From contig QAOA01007509.1 of the NCBI GenBank assembly GCA_003255065.1, positions 15,180 to 79,179 on the forward strand: a DNA stretch of 64,000 bases. The letters run 5' to 3'. Below are positions 49,441 through 60,793 of this stretch, one piece after another. The notes below the pieces were generated by a model that was not told where the DNA came from, made no database searches, and was given only the letters and a program-made list of their open reading frames with translations. The position numbers and the translations under genes are program-made. Source of the stretch: Cercis canadensis. Its lineage: Eukaryota; Streptophyta; Magnoliopsida; Fabales; Fabaceae. The stretch's first letter is position 1. The number at the start of each line of letters is the position of its first letter.

Positions 49441-49489
49441 TGCCCCAAAATTTGGGTAATAATTTCCTTTCTTTTCCCCAGTTAGTGAT
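49441..49489. repeat. Dispersed ~50-bp repeat (partner at 59338-59385)
   Basis: The stretch starting GCCCCAAAATTTGGGT and ending TTTTCCCCAGTTAGT occurs here and again in intron 3 of the LRK10L gene at 59338-59385, with about one mismatch. It is part of some unrecognised repeat family. Confidence 0.6.
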
Positions 49490-49782
49490 TGTGTTGCATT
49501 TGTGGCAGGTTGAGGGCCCATTATTGGGCTCCTGAGACAGTTGCAGAGCTCAACTCCTTGTTGGGCCACAACCCACAAGTTTTGCAGGCCTTGATGGGCC
49601 TACAACTTAGACATACCCCAAAATGGTGCTTGGGGAGAGTAGACGCTTACCCTATGCTATGACAATACGTGCCCATTTTCAGAAAAGAAAAACAAAGGCA
49701 ATACGTGCCAAATGTGCTTGTCGCGGAATATGTGGCTGAAGAGACAGTTAAGAAGTCAAGAAAAGAACATACCTTAATGTCA

Positions 49783-49783
49783 N
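49783..49783. other. Assembly junction (single N) with ~200-bp duplicated flank
   Basis: Bases from about 49586 (AGGCCTTGATGGGCC) to 49782 recur from 49784 to about 49984 with small differences: one substitution, an extra AAGCC and a small deletion. Overlapping contig ends. Confidence 0.8.
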
Positions 49784-49989
49784 AGGCCTTGATGGGCCTA
49801 CAACTTAGTCATACCCCAAAATGGTGCTTGGGGAGAGTAGACGCTTACCCAAGCCCTATGCTATGACAATACGTGCCCATTTTCAGAAAAGAAAAACAAA
49901 GGCAATACGTGCCAAATGTGCTTGTCGCGGAATATGTGGCTGAAGAGACAGTTAAGAACAAGAAAAGAACATACCTTAATGTCAACATT

Positions 49990-52180
49990 ACTTCCCTCAT
50001 CAACATAATGCTAGTATTTTTCCTTTTGAATCGTAGATGAAACATTTTTGGCGAGTTTTACCGAGTGATCATTTTCCTTGAGTTTGAATGCTAGAATATG
50101 TTTTTTTTTTTTTAAAAAATAAAATTCTTTATCATCAAAATTTCCAAGACAAGCATGCTAGTGAAGTCTTAAGTAGTGATTTGTTGAAGGATTTGTATGT
50201 TTTGTGTTTGAACTTAAAGTTAAGGTAAAAAATATTAGAAAAACTTCATTCTTTTGTTAAAATAAAATAATAAATAATGATGCCCAAGAATTTATTTTTT
50301 ATTTTTTTTTAAAAAGAAAACCTAAGGTAAAAAATACTTTCATTGATAAAAATACATCTAAGATTCAGCCATGGAAAAGCTTAGACTGAAAAAGCTTCAG
50401 CCAAGGGTTCTAAACAACGATGGGAACAAGTGTGCATAATATGGAGAGTTTGGCAGTTAAGAATTCTTCCAACGTAGCTACTGCATAGTGCAAACAGTAC
50501 TTACCGATCGCTTAAGAGAATGCTTTTGGAGAGCTACATATGACTCCAACACTTCCTAGAGGGTCAAATATGATGACGCCCGTTGGCTCGGGAAAAGGAA
50601 AGATGTAATAAGAATTTTGAGCTTTTTTTATATTTAATAAAAAGCTAGCTCCTTCTAAGCTACCAACGTTAATTTTAATTAGTAGCTTAGTAAGAGCCTT
50701 AATAAAATTATGTTGTATCATATTATCATTAGTTCACTAACTTAGGATCAGTCCATTCCACTCTTTATTTTTAGCAATAAAATATTTACTATTATTTAAA
50801 AATTCATTTTATATAAAACATGACTTTTTTTTTTATTTATTTTTTAAATCTCAAGTGGTTATTCTATGATGTGTTATTGAAATAATTATATATTTTTATA
50901 AAATTAATGTCTTTTTTTTTATTTTTATTTTTTTTTATCAATATCTGCTTGTATAGTTTAAATATATTAACTATACAATATGAAATATGATATTAGACCC
51001 TGAACAATAGTTTAAGTGGTCATGTACCTAATTTTTAAAATTTGGAGAAGTTTTCACAACCCATGATCAAATCATGTGTGATTATTCTATGATGAGTTAT
51101 TGAAATAGTTATGCATTTTATAACATTAATATTTTTTATATATTTTTATCAATAACAGCATGTATAGTTTAAATTTATTAACTATGCAGTATCAAGTGGT
51201 CGTATACCCATATTTTAAGGTTTGGAGAGATTCTTAAGACCTAGAATTAAATGTTGGTGTGCCTCTTTTGTTGGTTGTAGTGTTATTATTGGAGACTTAA
51301 ATGTCTGCGCTTTTCCATAAGAGTTTCTTTAAAAAGATATATAAATATACATTGTAATGTAAATTTTCTATCTTTGACAAAAAAAAAAAAAGAGTATGAA
51401 ATATGATATAATTAATATTGTATCTATGTGGGTATAGGTATGTCATATATATATATATAAACCTCAAAGGTAGCTGGAAAACTAGCTTCAACCAACAAAT
51501 CATATCATATTCCTTCAATTCAGTAGAGAATAAAATGGAGGCTGTGTTTGTGAAAGATCAAAGCCAATGAGGGAGAAGAGAATAAGTGTAAAATAATGTC
51601 AAAATAAGAGTTTTAGCAATTTCAAAATGTACCAATTTTTTTTTTTTTTTTAAAAANTTTAAAAATTGAGATGAGTTTCCTCCTTTAGAATAAGTTTCAA
51701 GTTTCTAGTATGTCTAGGAAACGGGTAAAACACTGACTTTGAAGTACCCTTGCAACATAACATTGTATAGTTATTTTTTTATTCCATTCAAATTTCACCT
51801 CCCTAAAGTTTAATTCTGGTTTTGAATTAAAGATTTGAATAACAGGGTCTGAAAATTCAGAAAAGATGAATTGAATTCTGCTTTACGGGAGATGAGGAAG
51901 AAAATTATAGAAGATGATGAGTTGTTATTCTCAATAACAAGTAAACTTTGGAAATCAGAATACTGTTTGCTCTGTCGAAAAACAATTTTTGGGTCTGGAA
52001 TTTTCACGAATCTGTCATCACCACAAATCAAGTCGACCTACAACTACAACCCGTTCTGGAAGTTTATGCAAGTTGATATTATAGGTCAAGACATGGTGTA
52101 TGCATGTGACTCTGACTATTAAGAAGTTGTTGTCTTCTTTTTCTCCTCCTGTGTACAAAAGAAAGCAAAATCTACCGCTA
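49990..52180. other. AT-rich, no gene seen; N at 51657
   Basis: Two related stretches with GTATAGTTTAAAT and TTAACTAT (about 50950-51060 and 51150-51260) look like diverged copies of one repeat. The N at 51657 is in an A/T homopolymer. The 83-codon frame at 51871-52122 has no recognisable motif. Confidence 0.4.
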
Positions 52181-52387
52181 GCTAGACCTTGGTGAACCAA
52201 CTATGAGTTGATTTAGCTAGTAAGAATTGAAATTTATGTTCGAGTCTCACTGTTAATAGTCTTTTTTCTTCATTTAGTAGATAATCTATAAGTATCATTA
52301 TAAACTCTTGCCGAAGCCTATGTCTTGCCTTAGCCTTAGAATAAGTAGCACCCCTCACTTTAAACTTTGACTTACCAAAAAGAAAAA

Positions 52388-53480
52388 GCTAGACCTTGCA
52401 TGGTGAGTTTCCTTCACAATATCATCAACATTAATAATGACACTGATAACCAAGTAAGATATTCCTTAAATAAGAAAAAAATCTTTGGATCTCATTGTTA
52501 AACATAAGAAGGACTCAAATGATGGAGGGTGAAGTCAAGTGCCAAGTTATCAGTGATGACGTGTCTAGTTTGTTGGTCAAAGCCAGCTGTCAATTAAGTT
52601 GGTTAAGTTAATTGCTAACTGTTTTCAGTTATGCAGTCATGTAATAGGCGGTTATGTAGTAGCTTCTGAAGTAAGCATTAGTCGTCTATATATTTGTGTA
52701 TTTGAAAAACATTAATTCAATAAGAGTTTTCATTTCTTCAGATCTGGATTTAGATCACAATTAAAGTATCTCATTTTCTCTCTTCTCTCGTTTGCTCACA
52801 GTTACTTTCTGGTCATATTTTCAATTACTTTCTCTTCAATTTTCTTCCTGCTGCATGCTTCTTGATGCTTCTGCTATATCTTCTGCGATAGTCATCAAGG
52901 TTCATATTCAGATTTCTGCTAAATCTTACACTCATATTACCAATCATACAATGTTCATGGAAACCAATCCACAAAATTAGTTGTCATTGGAATGGGCTGA
53001 ATAAAATGATGCTAATTCCATTCTGTGTTTGTGTTTAAATTTTTAGCAGACTTTTCACTTATAAGATTCATGTTTGAATCCACTGCTAGCATTGCTCTTT
53101 TGATATTTGTAAGTATCATTGTAAATTTTTACTTGTAAGCTCTTGTTGAGGCTTATGACATACCTCAGCCTTAAAATGCATTGAGGCTTATAACATGTCT
53201 TAGCCTTAAAAGGGAATAGCCTTCCCTCACACTAAACTTTGGCTTATAAAAAAAAAAAGGCTAGACCTTAGTGAGTTTCCTTCACATTATCGACAAATTA
53301 ACATTAATAATGACACTGATAACCAAGTAAGATATTCCTCAAATAAGAACAAAAAATCTTTGGATTTCATATTACCAATCATACAACGTTCATGGAAACC
53401 AGTCCACAAAAGTACTTGTCATTGGAATGGGCTGAATATAATGATGCTAATTCCATTCCGTGTTTAAATTTTTAGCAGTC
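52388..53480. repeat. Local tandem duplication, one copy interrupted by a solo LTR
   Basis: The left copy (52388-52495 plus 52931-53055) and right copy (about 53259-53480) share phrases such as AATAATGACACTGATAACCA and TTGTCATTGGAATGGGCTGA in the same order. The left copy is split by the LTR at 52496-52930; the right copy is an uninterrupted version of the same site. The sequence further left (52210-52390) also resembles 53055-53260. Non-coding. Confidence 0.8.
52496..52930. mobile_element. Solo LTR, 435 bp, TSD CTCAT
   Basis: The unit starts TGTTAAACATAAGAAGGAC and ends TGCTAAATCTTACA, with CTCAT at 52491-52495 and 52931-52935. It has an AATTCAATAAGAG stretch near 52713 that could be a poly-A signal, and a CT-rich 3' region as in Copia LTRs. 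The neighbouring duplicate at about 53370 has the empty site with a single TTCAT, confirming an insertion. Confidence 0.88.
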
Positions 53481-53489
53481 TTTTCTTTA

Positions 53490-54019
53490 TTGATGTAAGA
53501 CGTGAATCAATGCATATATCACCATAGTTCATGGGAGCAAGTAATGTTTTAATAGGTCATCATACACTTGGCTTTTTTAATATGACGAGTTAATTCCTTA
53601 ATATTGATTTTCCTCTCTATCTAGGACAAAGCAACAAGAAACAAATTAACGTTACATAGTTTTGCTTATTGAATATATATAAGCACGAAAGTCTGGGGAA
53701 CCAGTCAGGTGGGTTCAATGAAGCCTCCTTGATTGAATTTTAAGGCATTTCTGTCTGTCGACTTATGGAAGATGTAAATTGTTTATAGCTCAAGTAATTA
53801 AGGTGGGGAAAACAATGCAAGAAAATGATGGATGAAAAGAGTCTAATTATTTGTATATTTTTAAATTACTTATTGTCGAAAATGAGTACAAATATTGAAA
53901 GAATAAAGCCCCTAGATATGATCTAGTAACGATGGATTTAAGTACTTTGTAGAAGGCCAAGGGATTTTATGTAACTAAAAAAAATATATTGAGAGGATTG
54001 AAGAAAAGAAATACTATAT
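53490..54019. other. 3' flank of the minus-strand kinase; no gene seen
   Basis: AT-rich sequence; it probably contains the 3' UTR of the kinase at 54020-55057. Confidence 0.4.
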
Positions 54020-55057
54020 TCACTCTAATTCATGAATAACTTCCAACTCCAAACTCAAAGGTCTTGCATGAATAGCTTTTCCACTGCTGGAAGCTGTGGG
54101 GTCAAAAGGACTAGGGGGCACCGTTAACTTGGCTACCTCTCCTTCTAGCATTTGTACTACGATTTTCATGGATGGACGGTCCACTGGATGCCACTGAATG
54201 CACCAAAGTCCTACAATTGCTAGTTTCTTTGCAATTTGAATATCAACCTCATCCTCAATATATATATGTACATCTTCTCCTTTAACCAAGTTATGGATCC
54301 ATTCTGGATATAGAACTCGGAAATTTTTTTCATCTGTCGTGTCTATGTTCTTTCTTCCTCCTACCATTTCTAATAACAACATTCCATAACTATAAATGTC
54401 AACTTTATAGGACACATTTCCAAAGTCTCTTGAGAAAACTTCTGGTGCTATGTAGCCTAAGGTTCCTCTGGCTGCTGTCATTGACACTACACTCTGACTT
54501 TTAGGACACAGTTTGGCTAGACCAAAATCAGTTATTTTTGGAGTGAAGTTATCCTCTAGTAACACATTGTTAGGATTAATGTCAAAGTGAAGAATTCGTT
54601 GATCACAACCTTGGTGAAGATACTCAATTCCTTTTGCTATCCCAAGAGCAACTTGTTGCAGCTTCTCCCAACCAAGAAAAATGTCTTTGTTGTCGGGTGG
54701 GGATATAAAGTGCTGCAATGAACCATTTGGAAAGAAATCATAGACAAGAGCGCGGTGGAATCCTTCTGCACAAAAACCAAGCAAGCGAACCACATTGACA
54801 TGATGGATTTTGCCCATTGTTCCCACTTCATTTATGAACTCTTCCCCATTGTCGTCTGTGTTATTGAGGATCTTCACAGCAACCAGAATTTCCTTCGAGA
54901 TTCTGCCTTTGAAGACTGCTCCATGAGCTCCTTCACCTAAATTATCCTTAAAACCATTTGTGATTCTCTTAATTTCAGCAAAAGAGAATCTAGTAGGCTT
55001 GAGTGCCCTGTAATCCTCCAAAAAAATTTCGATCATGTCCTGGTCCTGTCCTTTCAT
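54020..55057 (-). CDS. LRK10L-type receptor kinase, kinase domain (separated from its ectodomain)
   Basis: This 345-codon frame is the cytoplasmic half of an LRK10L (leaf rust 10-like) receptor kinase. It begins with the juxtamembrane EIFLEDYRALKPTRFSFAEI, then the loop GEGAHGAVFKG (41-51), K62, E77, the catalytic region HFDINPNNVLL (157-167), DFGLAK (177-182) and a full C-lobe. The family's usual catalytic loop is HFDIKPHN; here Lys is replaced by Asn161 and His by Asn163, so phosphotransfer may be weakened or lost. The frame is closed on its 5' side by a TAG at 55063-55061, two codons before its ATG. It could be expressed only by internal initiation, or the gene is broken. It lies 7 bp downstream of the stop of the ectodomain frame. 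Confidence 0.85.
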   Translation of the reverse strand: MKGQDQDMIEIFLEDYRALKPTRFSFAEIKRITNGFKDNLGEGAHGAVFKGRISKEILVAVKILNNTDDNGEEFINEVGTMGKIHHVNVVRLLGFCAEGFHRALVYDFFPNGSLQHFISPPDNKDIFLGWEKLQQVALGIAKGIEYLHQGCDQRILHFDINPNNVLLEDNFTPKITDFGLAKLCPKSQSVVSMTAARGTLGYIAPEVFSRDFGNVSYKVDIYSYGMLLLEMVGGRKNIDTTDEKNFRVLYPEWIHNLVKGEDVHIYIEDEVDIQIAKKLAIVGLWCIQWHPVDRPSMKIVVQMLEGEVAKLTVPPSPFDPTASSSGKAIHARPLSLELEVIHELE

Positions 55058-55064
55058 TTTCTAG

Positions 55065-55920
55065 CTAGTAGCGGCCGATGTAAAACAAAGCAATGAGCAC
55101 TAGCACTAAAAGCATTGTACCTACCGATCCACCTGCATATTGAACATAACATCCCCAGTCCCACACAAGAATAGGTTAAAAATTTAAAGAAGAAAGAAGA
55201 AGTGAGTGAAAAGGACGAGTATAGACATGGCTCACCAGAAGAAATTAGAATAGTGGACATAGGTATCTTGTCATGGCAAGTGAAACATTCAATTTCACCT
55301 TGGGTACCATTGTTCAACCTACATTTCTTGCCTTCCGCTTCACACTTACTACAGTTTGGTTTCAACCATTCTAAAATCACATAATCATTCCAAATTAGGT
55401 AATCAACATCCGTGGCGTATTGCGAAGGCTCCCACCTAACTGACCAATCACGTATCTTGGTGCAAGATACTAATGCAGCTTGATCAATTTCAGAACTAGA
55501 GGGAATAGCCAGAATAGGACAGGAAAACCTTTTAGAGCAATTGAAGAAAGAAATCGATGATTTGAATTGGAAAGGAGATATTGAGGAATTAGTGAGTTGT
55601 AACATTTGTCTGGAAAGGCAGTTTTCGCGGTTGTATACATGAATTTCCTGAGATTGGTAATCGATCTTTTTGACAAATAATTTGACTGGAGATGGATATG
55701 CAGGAAACTCGAGCACGGTTTTATGCTTTTCTATACAAGATAGATGAAACAGAGGATCATGATAGCCGCTTTTATTCGAACTGCTGTTCTTGAGTTGAAA
55801 GGGAAATCGAACATGAACACGTCCGCACCTTTGCGTGCAACCTCTGTTGCCTGCGCTGAGCTTCAATAACACAAGCAGAAAGAGAATGAACAACAAAGGG
55901 GAATATGGAGAGCTGAGCAT
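55065..55920 (-). CDS. LRK10L-type ectodomain plus membrane segment, ending in a stop before the kinase
   Basis: Exon 1 (55920-55236) and exon 2 (55132-55065) join in phase across a GT/AG intron to give 250 aa. The signal peptide is MLSSPYSPLLFILFLLVLLK. A GUB_WAK-type galacturonan-binding-like domain follows (CTQRCGRVHVRFPFQL to HVYNRENC), then a WAK-associated region with the Cys pattern CSKCEAEGKKC and IECFTC. Exon 2 encodes a membrane span, GSVGTMLLVLVLIALFYIGR, and then a TAG at 55067-55065. In an intact LRK10L gene the frame would continue into the kinase. As it stands it would give a membrane-anchored receptor-like protein with a cytoplasmic tail of only two or three residues. Confidence 0.82.
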
Positions 55921-56055
55921 TGTCTGGGATACTGATACAATGCTTGAGGTAGGTTAGACCTTCTCAACTGTCATAAAGCAGCAGCGAACGCGTTACCCAA
56001 ATGTTCATTTTTAATGCTTTATCTTTTGATACGGTGGTGGTTGTAAGGAAAGTCT

Positions 56056-56179
56056 GGGAAGCTTGCATAAGACGTATACCTTTTGGCTACGTGTAAGAAA
56101 AGTCAACAAGGGAAGCTTGCATAAGACGTACACCTTTTGGCTACGTGTAAGAAAAGTCAACAAGGGAAGCTTGCATAAG
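56056..56179. repeat. 54-bp tandem repeat
   Basis: Two full units and a partial third, nearly identical, each containing CTACGTGTAAG (G-box-like ACGT core) and AAAAGTCAAC. Confidence 0.88.
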
Positions 56180-57008
56180 GTAGGTAAAGGTATAAAAAAA
56201 AAAAAGGAGGATCGGTATTATTGATGTCCATTCCAATATGATATAATACAGAAGTGACTACATCGCATCTTAATTTAGTATCAATTAAATATCTAAACAA
56301 TTAATATGATATGTTTCTTATATTGTATTTGTTGAATTTTAGAAATAGTAGATAAGAAGGATGATAATTGCTTGGAATAGTTGGAATAGTTAAAGAAGAC
56401 TTGTGTAAAGAAGAGAAATAAATTGAAAGCTTGACGTGATGCTAGTAGTTAAAAAGATATAGTTTAGTTATTGAAAAAATAGGTACAAAGCTAATGACTT
56501 TGTTTGTCATCAGCATGACTTTAGTTATTGGCTATTAGCTGGTCTATCTTAGCTTACACACAGACTTGTCCTTTTATAGACAAGAGTAACCAATTATGTA
56601 AGTCAGTTTGTAGTTTTTTTATTAGTTTCTAGTATTGTCTATAGTCTTCTAATTTGGTGATAACTAGCTGGAGAAGTTTCTGGTCTTCTCTTCTTTGGTC
56701 GGCTCCACACTTTTTTATTTTTACCTTTTTATCTTTCTTGATTTTTCTAGATTATTTTTCAACACCTTTTCTTAATCTAGAAAAATCTTGAATTGTAAAT
56801 CTTCTTCTGTAGCTTCGGTTGTAGATTTTTCTATTAGTTTTTAGTATTGTTTATAGTCTTCTAGTTTGGTGATGACTAACTAGAAAAGTTTCTGGTCTTC
56901 TATTCTTTGGTCGGCTCCACACCTTTTCTTTTTAATCTTTCTATTTTTTTTTTTTGATTTTTTTAGATTATTTTTCAACAGTTTTATTTATGTATTGTAC
57001 TAAATGAC

Positions 57009-57099
<91 letters not shown>

Positions 57100-57100
57100 N
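57100..57100. other. Assembly junction (single N) at the end of poly-T
   Basis: A T homopolymer of more than 80 bases runs into the N. Its true length, and possibly some promoter sequence, is unknown. Confidence 0.7.
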
Positions 57101-57194
57101 AAACTACCTCCCACTTCTTAGCAACCACCAAAAGAATCATATCCTAGAATAGAAAAGATAGCAGTTCTCCTATTATTTCTTGAGCAAATAATCC

Positions 57195-60100
57195 ATGACG
57201 AAAAACAAAGGGAAATCCTTATCTCCCACTACATTATTACTCCTTACCTTTCTAGCAACCAGTGTATTCCAACAAATTTGCAGCGCCGAAACTCGCCAGA
57301 GATGTGCCCCTTCCTCGTGTGGCAAAATCCAGAATATAGGCTACCCATTCCGACTAAAAGACGACCCAGTCAGCTGCGGCGACAAGAGATACGAATTATC
57401 TTGTGAGAACAACGTCACTGTGTTATATCTATTCAATGGGAAATTCCATGTACAGCAAATCGATAACACTTCTCATAGCATCCGAGTCACCGATGCGGGT
57501 ATTCAGGAGGCCAATTGCTCCTCCGTCCCTCGCTTTTACTTATCAGATCGTAATTTCACGAACGTCATTGGAGTCGGTAATTATGGCACGGATCCGATAA
57601 CTATACTTCGGGAAAATAATACGATTATAATTTTCTTGAACTGCAGCAACCCAGTGAGTGATCCTTCATATGTAGATATGGGCAGTGTTCGTCCCCGTTG
57701 CGAGGGACATTCAAGAGGAACAGGGCATGTTTATGCCCTTCTGGGCCGCTCACATTCAGTGAAAGATATCAAAGATGGGTGCTTTCTGCAAACGGTTTCC
57801 TTAGTACCTCGTGATAGTTACTATAATGTTCCTGAGGCTGACATTCACGCGCGGCTTGATTTTGGATTTGAGCTCTCGTGGTTTAGGGTTATTTGTGAGG
57901 ATAAATGCGGAACATTGGCGGCCAAATGCCACACCTTCAATTATACCACTGAAGAAGTTGGATGTTCCAGGCGTTACTGTTATTATGCATACGAAACTCC
58001 TGACCAGTGTGGTAAGACTTTAGTAACTTACTAAGATAGAATTGAATTAGTACAATTTTTTTTCGATTATGAATAAAATATTTTTTATTTATGTAATATG
58101 ATTATTCCACGAAGGAAAACATTCTAGGAATCTTGTTTTTGCTAGCTTAAACTTAGGCCTTGTCTATAATTACTTTGTAATTTGATCATAATTCTAAGTT
58201 CAAACTCAAAACCTACAAGTTTTGGGGATGATTTCAATACCACTCCACTACACACTATTTAGTAAGTTTTCAAAATTACTGGTTGATCTTATAAAATATT
58301 ACTTTTTGCTTTTCAGGGATTTTATCACGGGGTCTCGGTTATACTCTACGTAAGAATTCCTTCTCCGCCTCTCCTCTTTCTCTCGCTTTGCCTTTGTCAT
58401 TTTTGTACTTTTGTGTAGTTATAACTAGTGATGGATTGAGGGGCACTAGCCCCCACGTTTAATCTTTTTTAAGTTGTAAAATATTTAACTTTGTACAAAA
58501 AAAATTAGTTAGTATTAAAAAATTCTTTAAGCACCGGTCCCCCCCCGAATTATTTAGTGTTGGTTCTTTAAGTAATGGCCCTCCCCCATTGAGTTCTTTT
58601 TGAATTCGTCACTGATTATAACTTGCTAGTTACTTCATATTTAAACTGAATACAGGGTTAAAAAAATTTTGCTTTAATGTCTGTGATTCAAAATAAGTAT
58701 ATATCGAGCTTAATAGTATCTATGTATAAAACCCGTTGTGATGTTTTAGTATCAAACCTCGTTCCAAATATTATTAGCAGAGCCCTATTTGAAATTTTTA
58801 TTTGAGCAATGTTAGATGTATGGACCTTTCTCACATATTAGGAAGTTGTGTGATACCTCCTTAACGTGATAACATTAGATGAATGTGATAATGTGAAAGT
58901 ATTAAGCTTGACTACTTATTTTTTAATGGCCAAGATTAAGTGTTTCTACATTGTTAGTTATTAATGTTGTCACGTCATGAAGATATCACATACCTCTTCA
59001 GTATGTTAGAACCACTATAGATGTATATATTATTTTTTTTGAACTTAAGTATTTTAACATGTGAGGAAAAGAAGATGTGAAATAAATAATAATACTAAAT
59101 AAGGGGAAAAAAGTATTATAGGCTATTAATGATATATTGTATCAAAACTTAAATTTCTCCATGTCATCCTTCTTAATTTTCCTTTCCATTTCTCTATTCT
59201 ACAAAGAAGTAGTTTTATTTTACTTTGAAGTGACATCTATTAATTCTCGGATTTACTTTGATATTTGTATAATTTTCTTTCTTGCAGCATACGTGAAGGG
59301 CATTTTAAACGGTAAGATTCTTATTTCCTGTGCCTTCGCCCCAAAATTTGGGTCATAATTTCCTTTCTTTTCCCCAGTTAGTTATTATAGGTTAAATTGT
59401 AGTTATAGAAAATACCATGGGACCTTCTCCTAACTGTTTTTTGTAATATGCCCACCTAGGAATATACAGTGTAATAACGCTTCGTTCATTATCATCGGAC
59501 ATTAGTGGTAGCATTAGTACACCAGAGCTTCCATTTGAGCAATACTTTTATGAAGGAGTATTGATAGGACGATATGGTGCACCATCATTCGTGGCAACCA
59601 GATATCTGTTTGGAGTTACACTTCTAATTATACTGATAATCTACAAATGGCGAAGAAGACAATTATCAATGTACGAAAATATTGAAAGGTTTCTGCATGA
59701 TAATAGCGTCTATCCCATAAGGTACTCCTACAAAGAAATTAAGAAGATGACCCAAGGTTTTAAGGTCAAATTGGGTGAAGGAGGCTTTGGCTCTGTCTAT
59801 AGAGGAAACCTACGTAGTGGGCCTTTTGCAGCAATTAAGGTGTTGGGTAAGTCTAAAGCTAAAATGGGGCAAAAAGGTGAACCCAAAGCAAACAGTGGGC
59901 AAGATTTTATTAGTGAAGTAGCAACCATTGGAAGGATACGCCATATGAATGTGGTTCGGCTTATAGGATATTGTGTGGAGGGTTCAAAGCGTGCTCTTGT
60001 GTATGAATTTATGTCTAATGGGTCACTTGATAAATATATTTTCTCTAAAGAAGAGAGTGTTCTCTTAAGTCAGGAGAAAATATTTGAGATATGTCTTGGA

Positions 60101-60793
60101 GTAGCTCGTGGGATTGCCTACTTACATCAAGGTTGTGACATGCAAATTTTGCATTTTGATATTAAGCCGCACAACATTCTTCTTGATGAAAACTTTATTC
60201 CCAAGGTATCAGACTTTGGACTCGCTAAGCTCTATCCTGTAGACAATAGCATAGTCACCGCAACAGGGGCAAGAGGAAGAGGAACATTAGGCTATATGGC
60301 TCCGGAACTGTACTTCAATAATATTGGGGGAGTTTCCTATAAGGCTGATGTCTATAGCTTTGGAAAGTTGTTGATGGAAATGGTATACAAACCAAAGAAT
60401 TTCAATCATCATGCAGAAAATTTTAGTGAAAGTTACTTTCCTTATTGGATTTATAGTCAGTTTAGCGAAGGACAAGACATAGAATTGGATGATAGCACAA
60501 AAGAGGAGAATAATTTAGCAAAGAAGATGATTATAGTTGCCTTGTGGTGTATACAGCTGAAACCGGGTGATCGTCCTTCAATGAACAAAGTAGTGGAGAT
60601 GCTTGAAGGAGAAGTTGAAAGCCTGGAAATGCCTCCAAAGCCTCTTATGTGTGCACCTGAAACGCCAGCCATGGATCAAAGAGCCAGCTCTAGCCAAACT
60701 ACATCAGAAGAATACACAAATGTTACGAGTTATTCAGGGGAAATTACCAGCGACGTTACACCAGAAACCTGCACATCTAATGAGAGAAGGTAG
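57195..60793 (+). CDS. LRK10L-type (rust resistance kinase Lr10-like) receptor kinase, intact; 4 exons
   Basis: Exons 57195-58011, 58317-58349, 59288-59311 and 59460-60793 join in phase to 2208 bp (735 aa). The two middle exons are tiny (33 and 24 bp). The signal peptide is about residues 1-31. A GUB_WAK-type domain ([18 protein letters not shown] to CSSVPRFYL) is followed by a WAK-associated Cys-rich part. The membrane span is about residues 333-352 ([15 protein letters not shown]), with a basic stop-transfer KWRRR. The kinase has [11 protein letters not shown] (from 396), K417, [13 protein letters not shown] (D524; a non-RD, HFD-type loop, normal for this family) and DFGLAK (D542). The tail is Ser/Thr-rich. 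This family is linked to pathogen perception at the plasma membrane. Its neighbour at 54020-55920 is a broken paralogue in divergent orientation. The mini-exons are the least certain part. Confidence 0.92.

Larger units (their letters stand above)
55921..57194. promoter_or_regulatory. Shared 1.27-kb region between divergent LRK10L genes; tandem repeats and poly-T gap
   Basis: The two receptor genes are head to head here. The region holds a 54-bp tandem repeat (56056-56179; units begin GGGAAGCTTGCATAAG at 56056, 56110 and 56164). A repeat of about 208 bp follows (copies around 56609-56785 and 56818-57000, with TTTGGTCGGCTCCACAC in each). Then a T run of over 80 bases ends at the N at 57100. 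W-box-like TTGACT/AGTCAA motifs occur inside the 54-bp units, which would suit a defence-type promoter, but that is inference. Confidence 0.55.

Noticed and set aside
51871-52122. 83-codon frame as a small gene
   Set aside because: No known motif, no start context or splice support, AT-rich surroundings; kept as non-coding.
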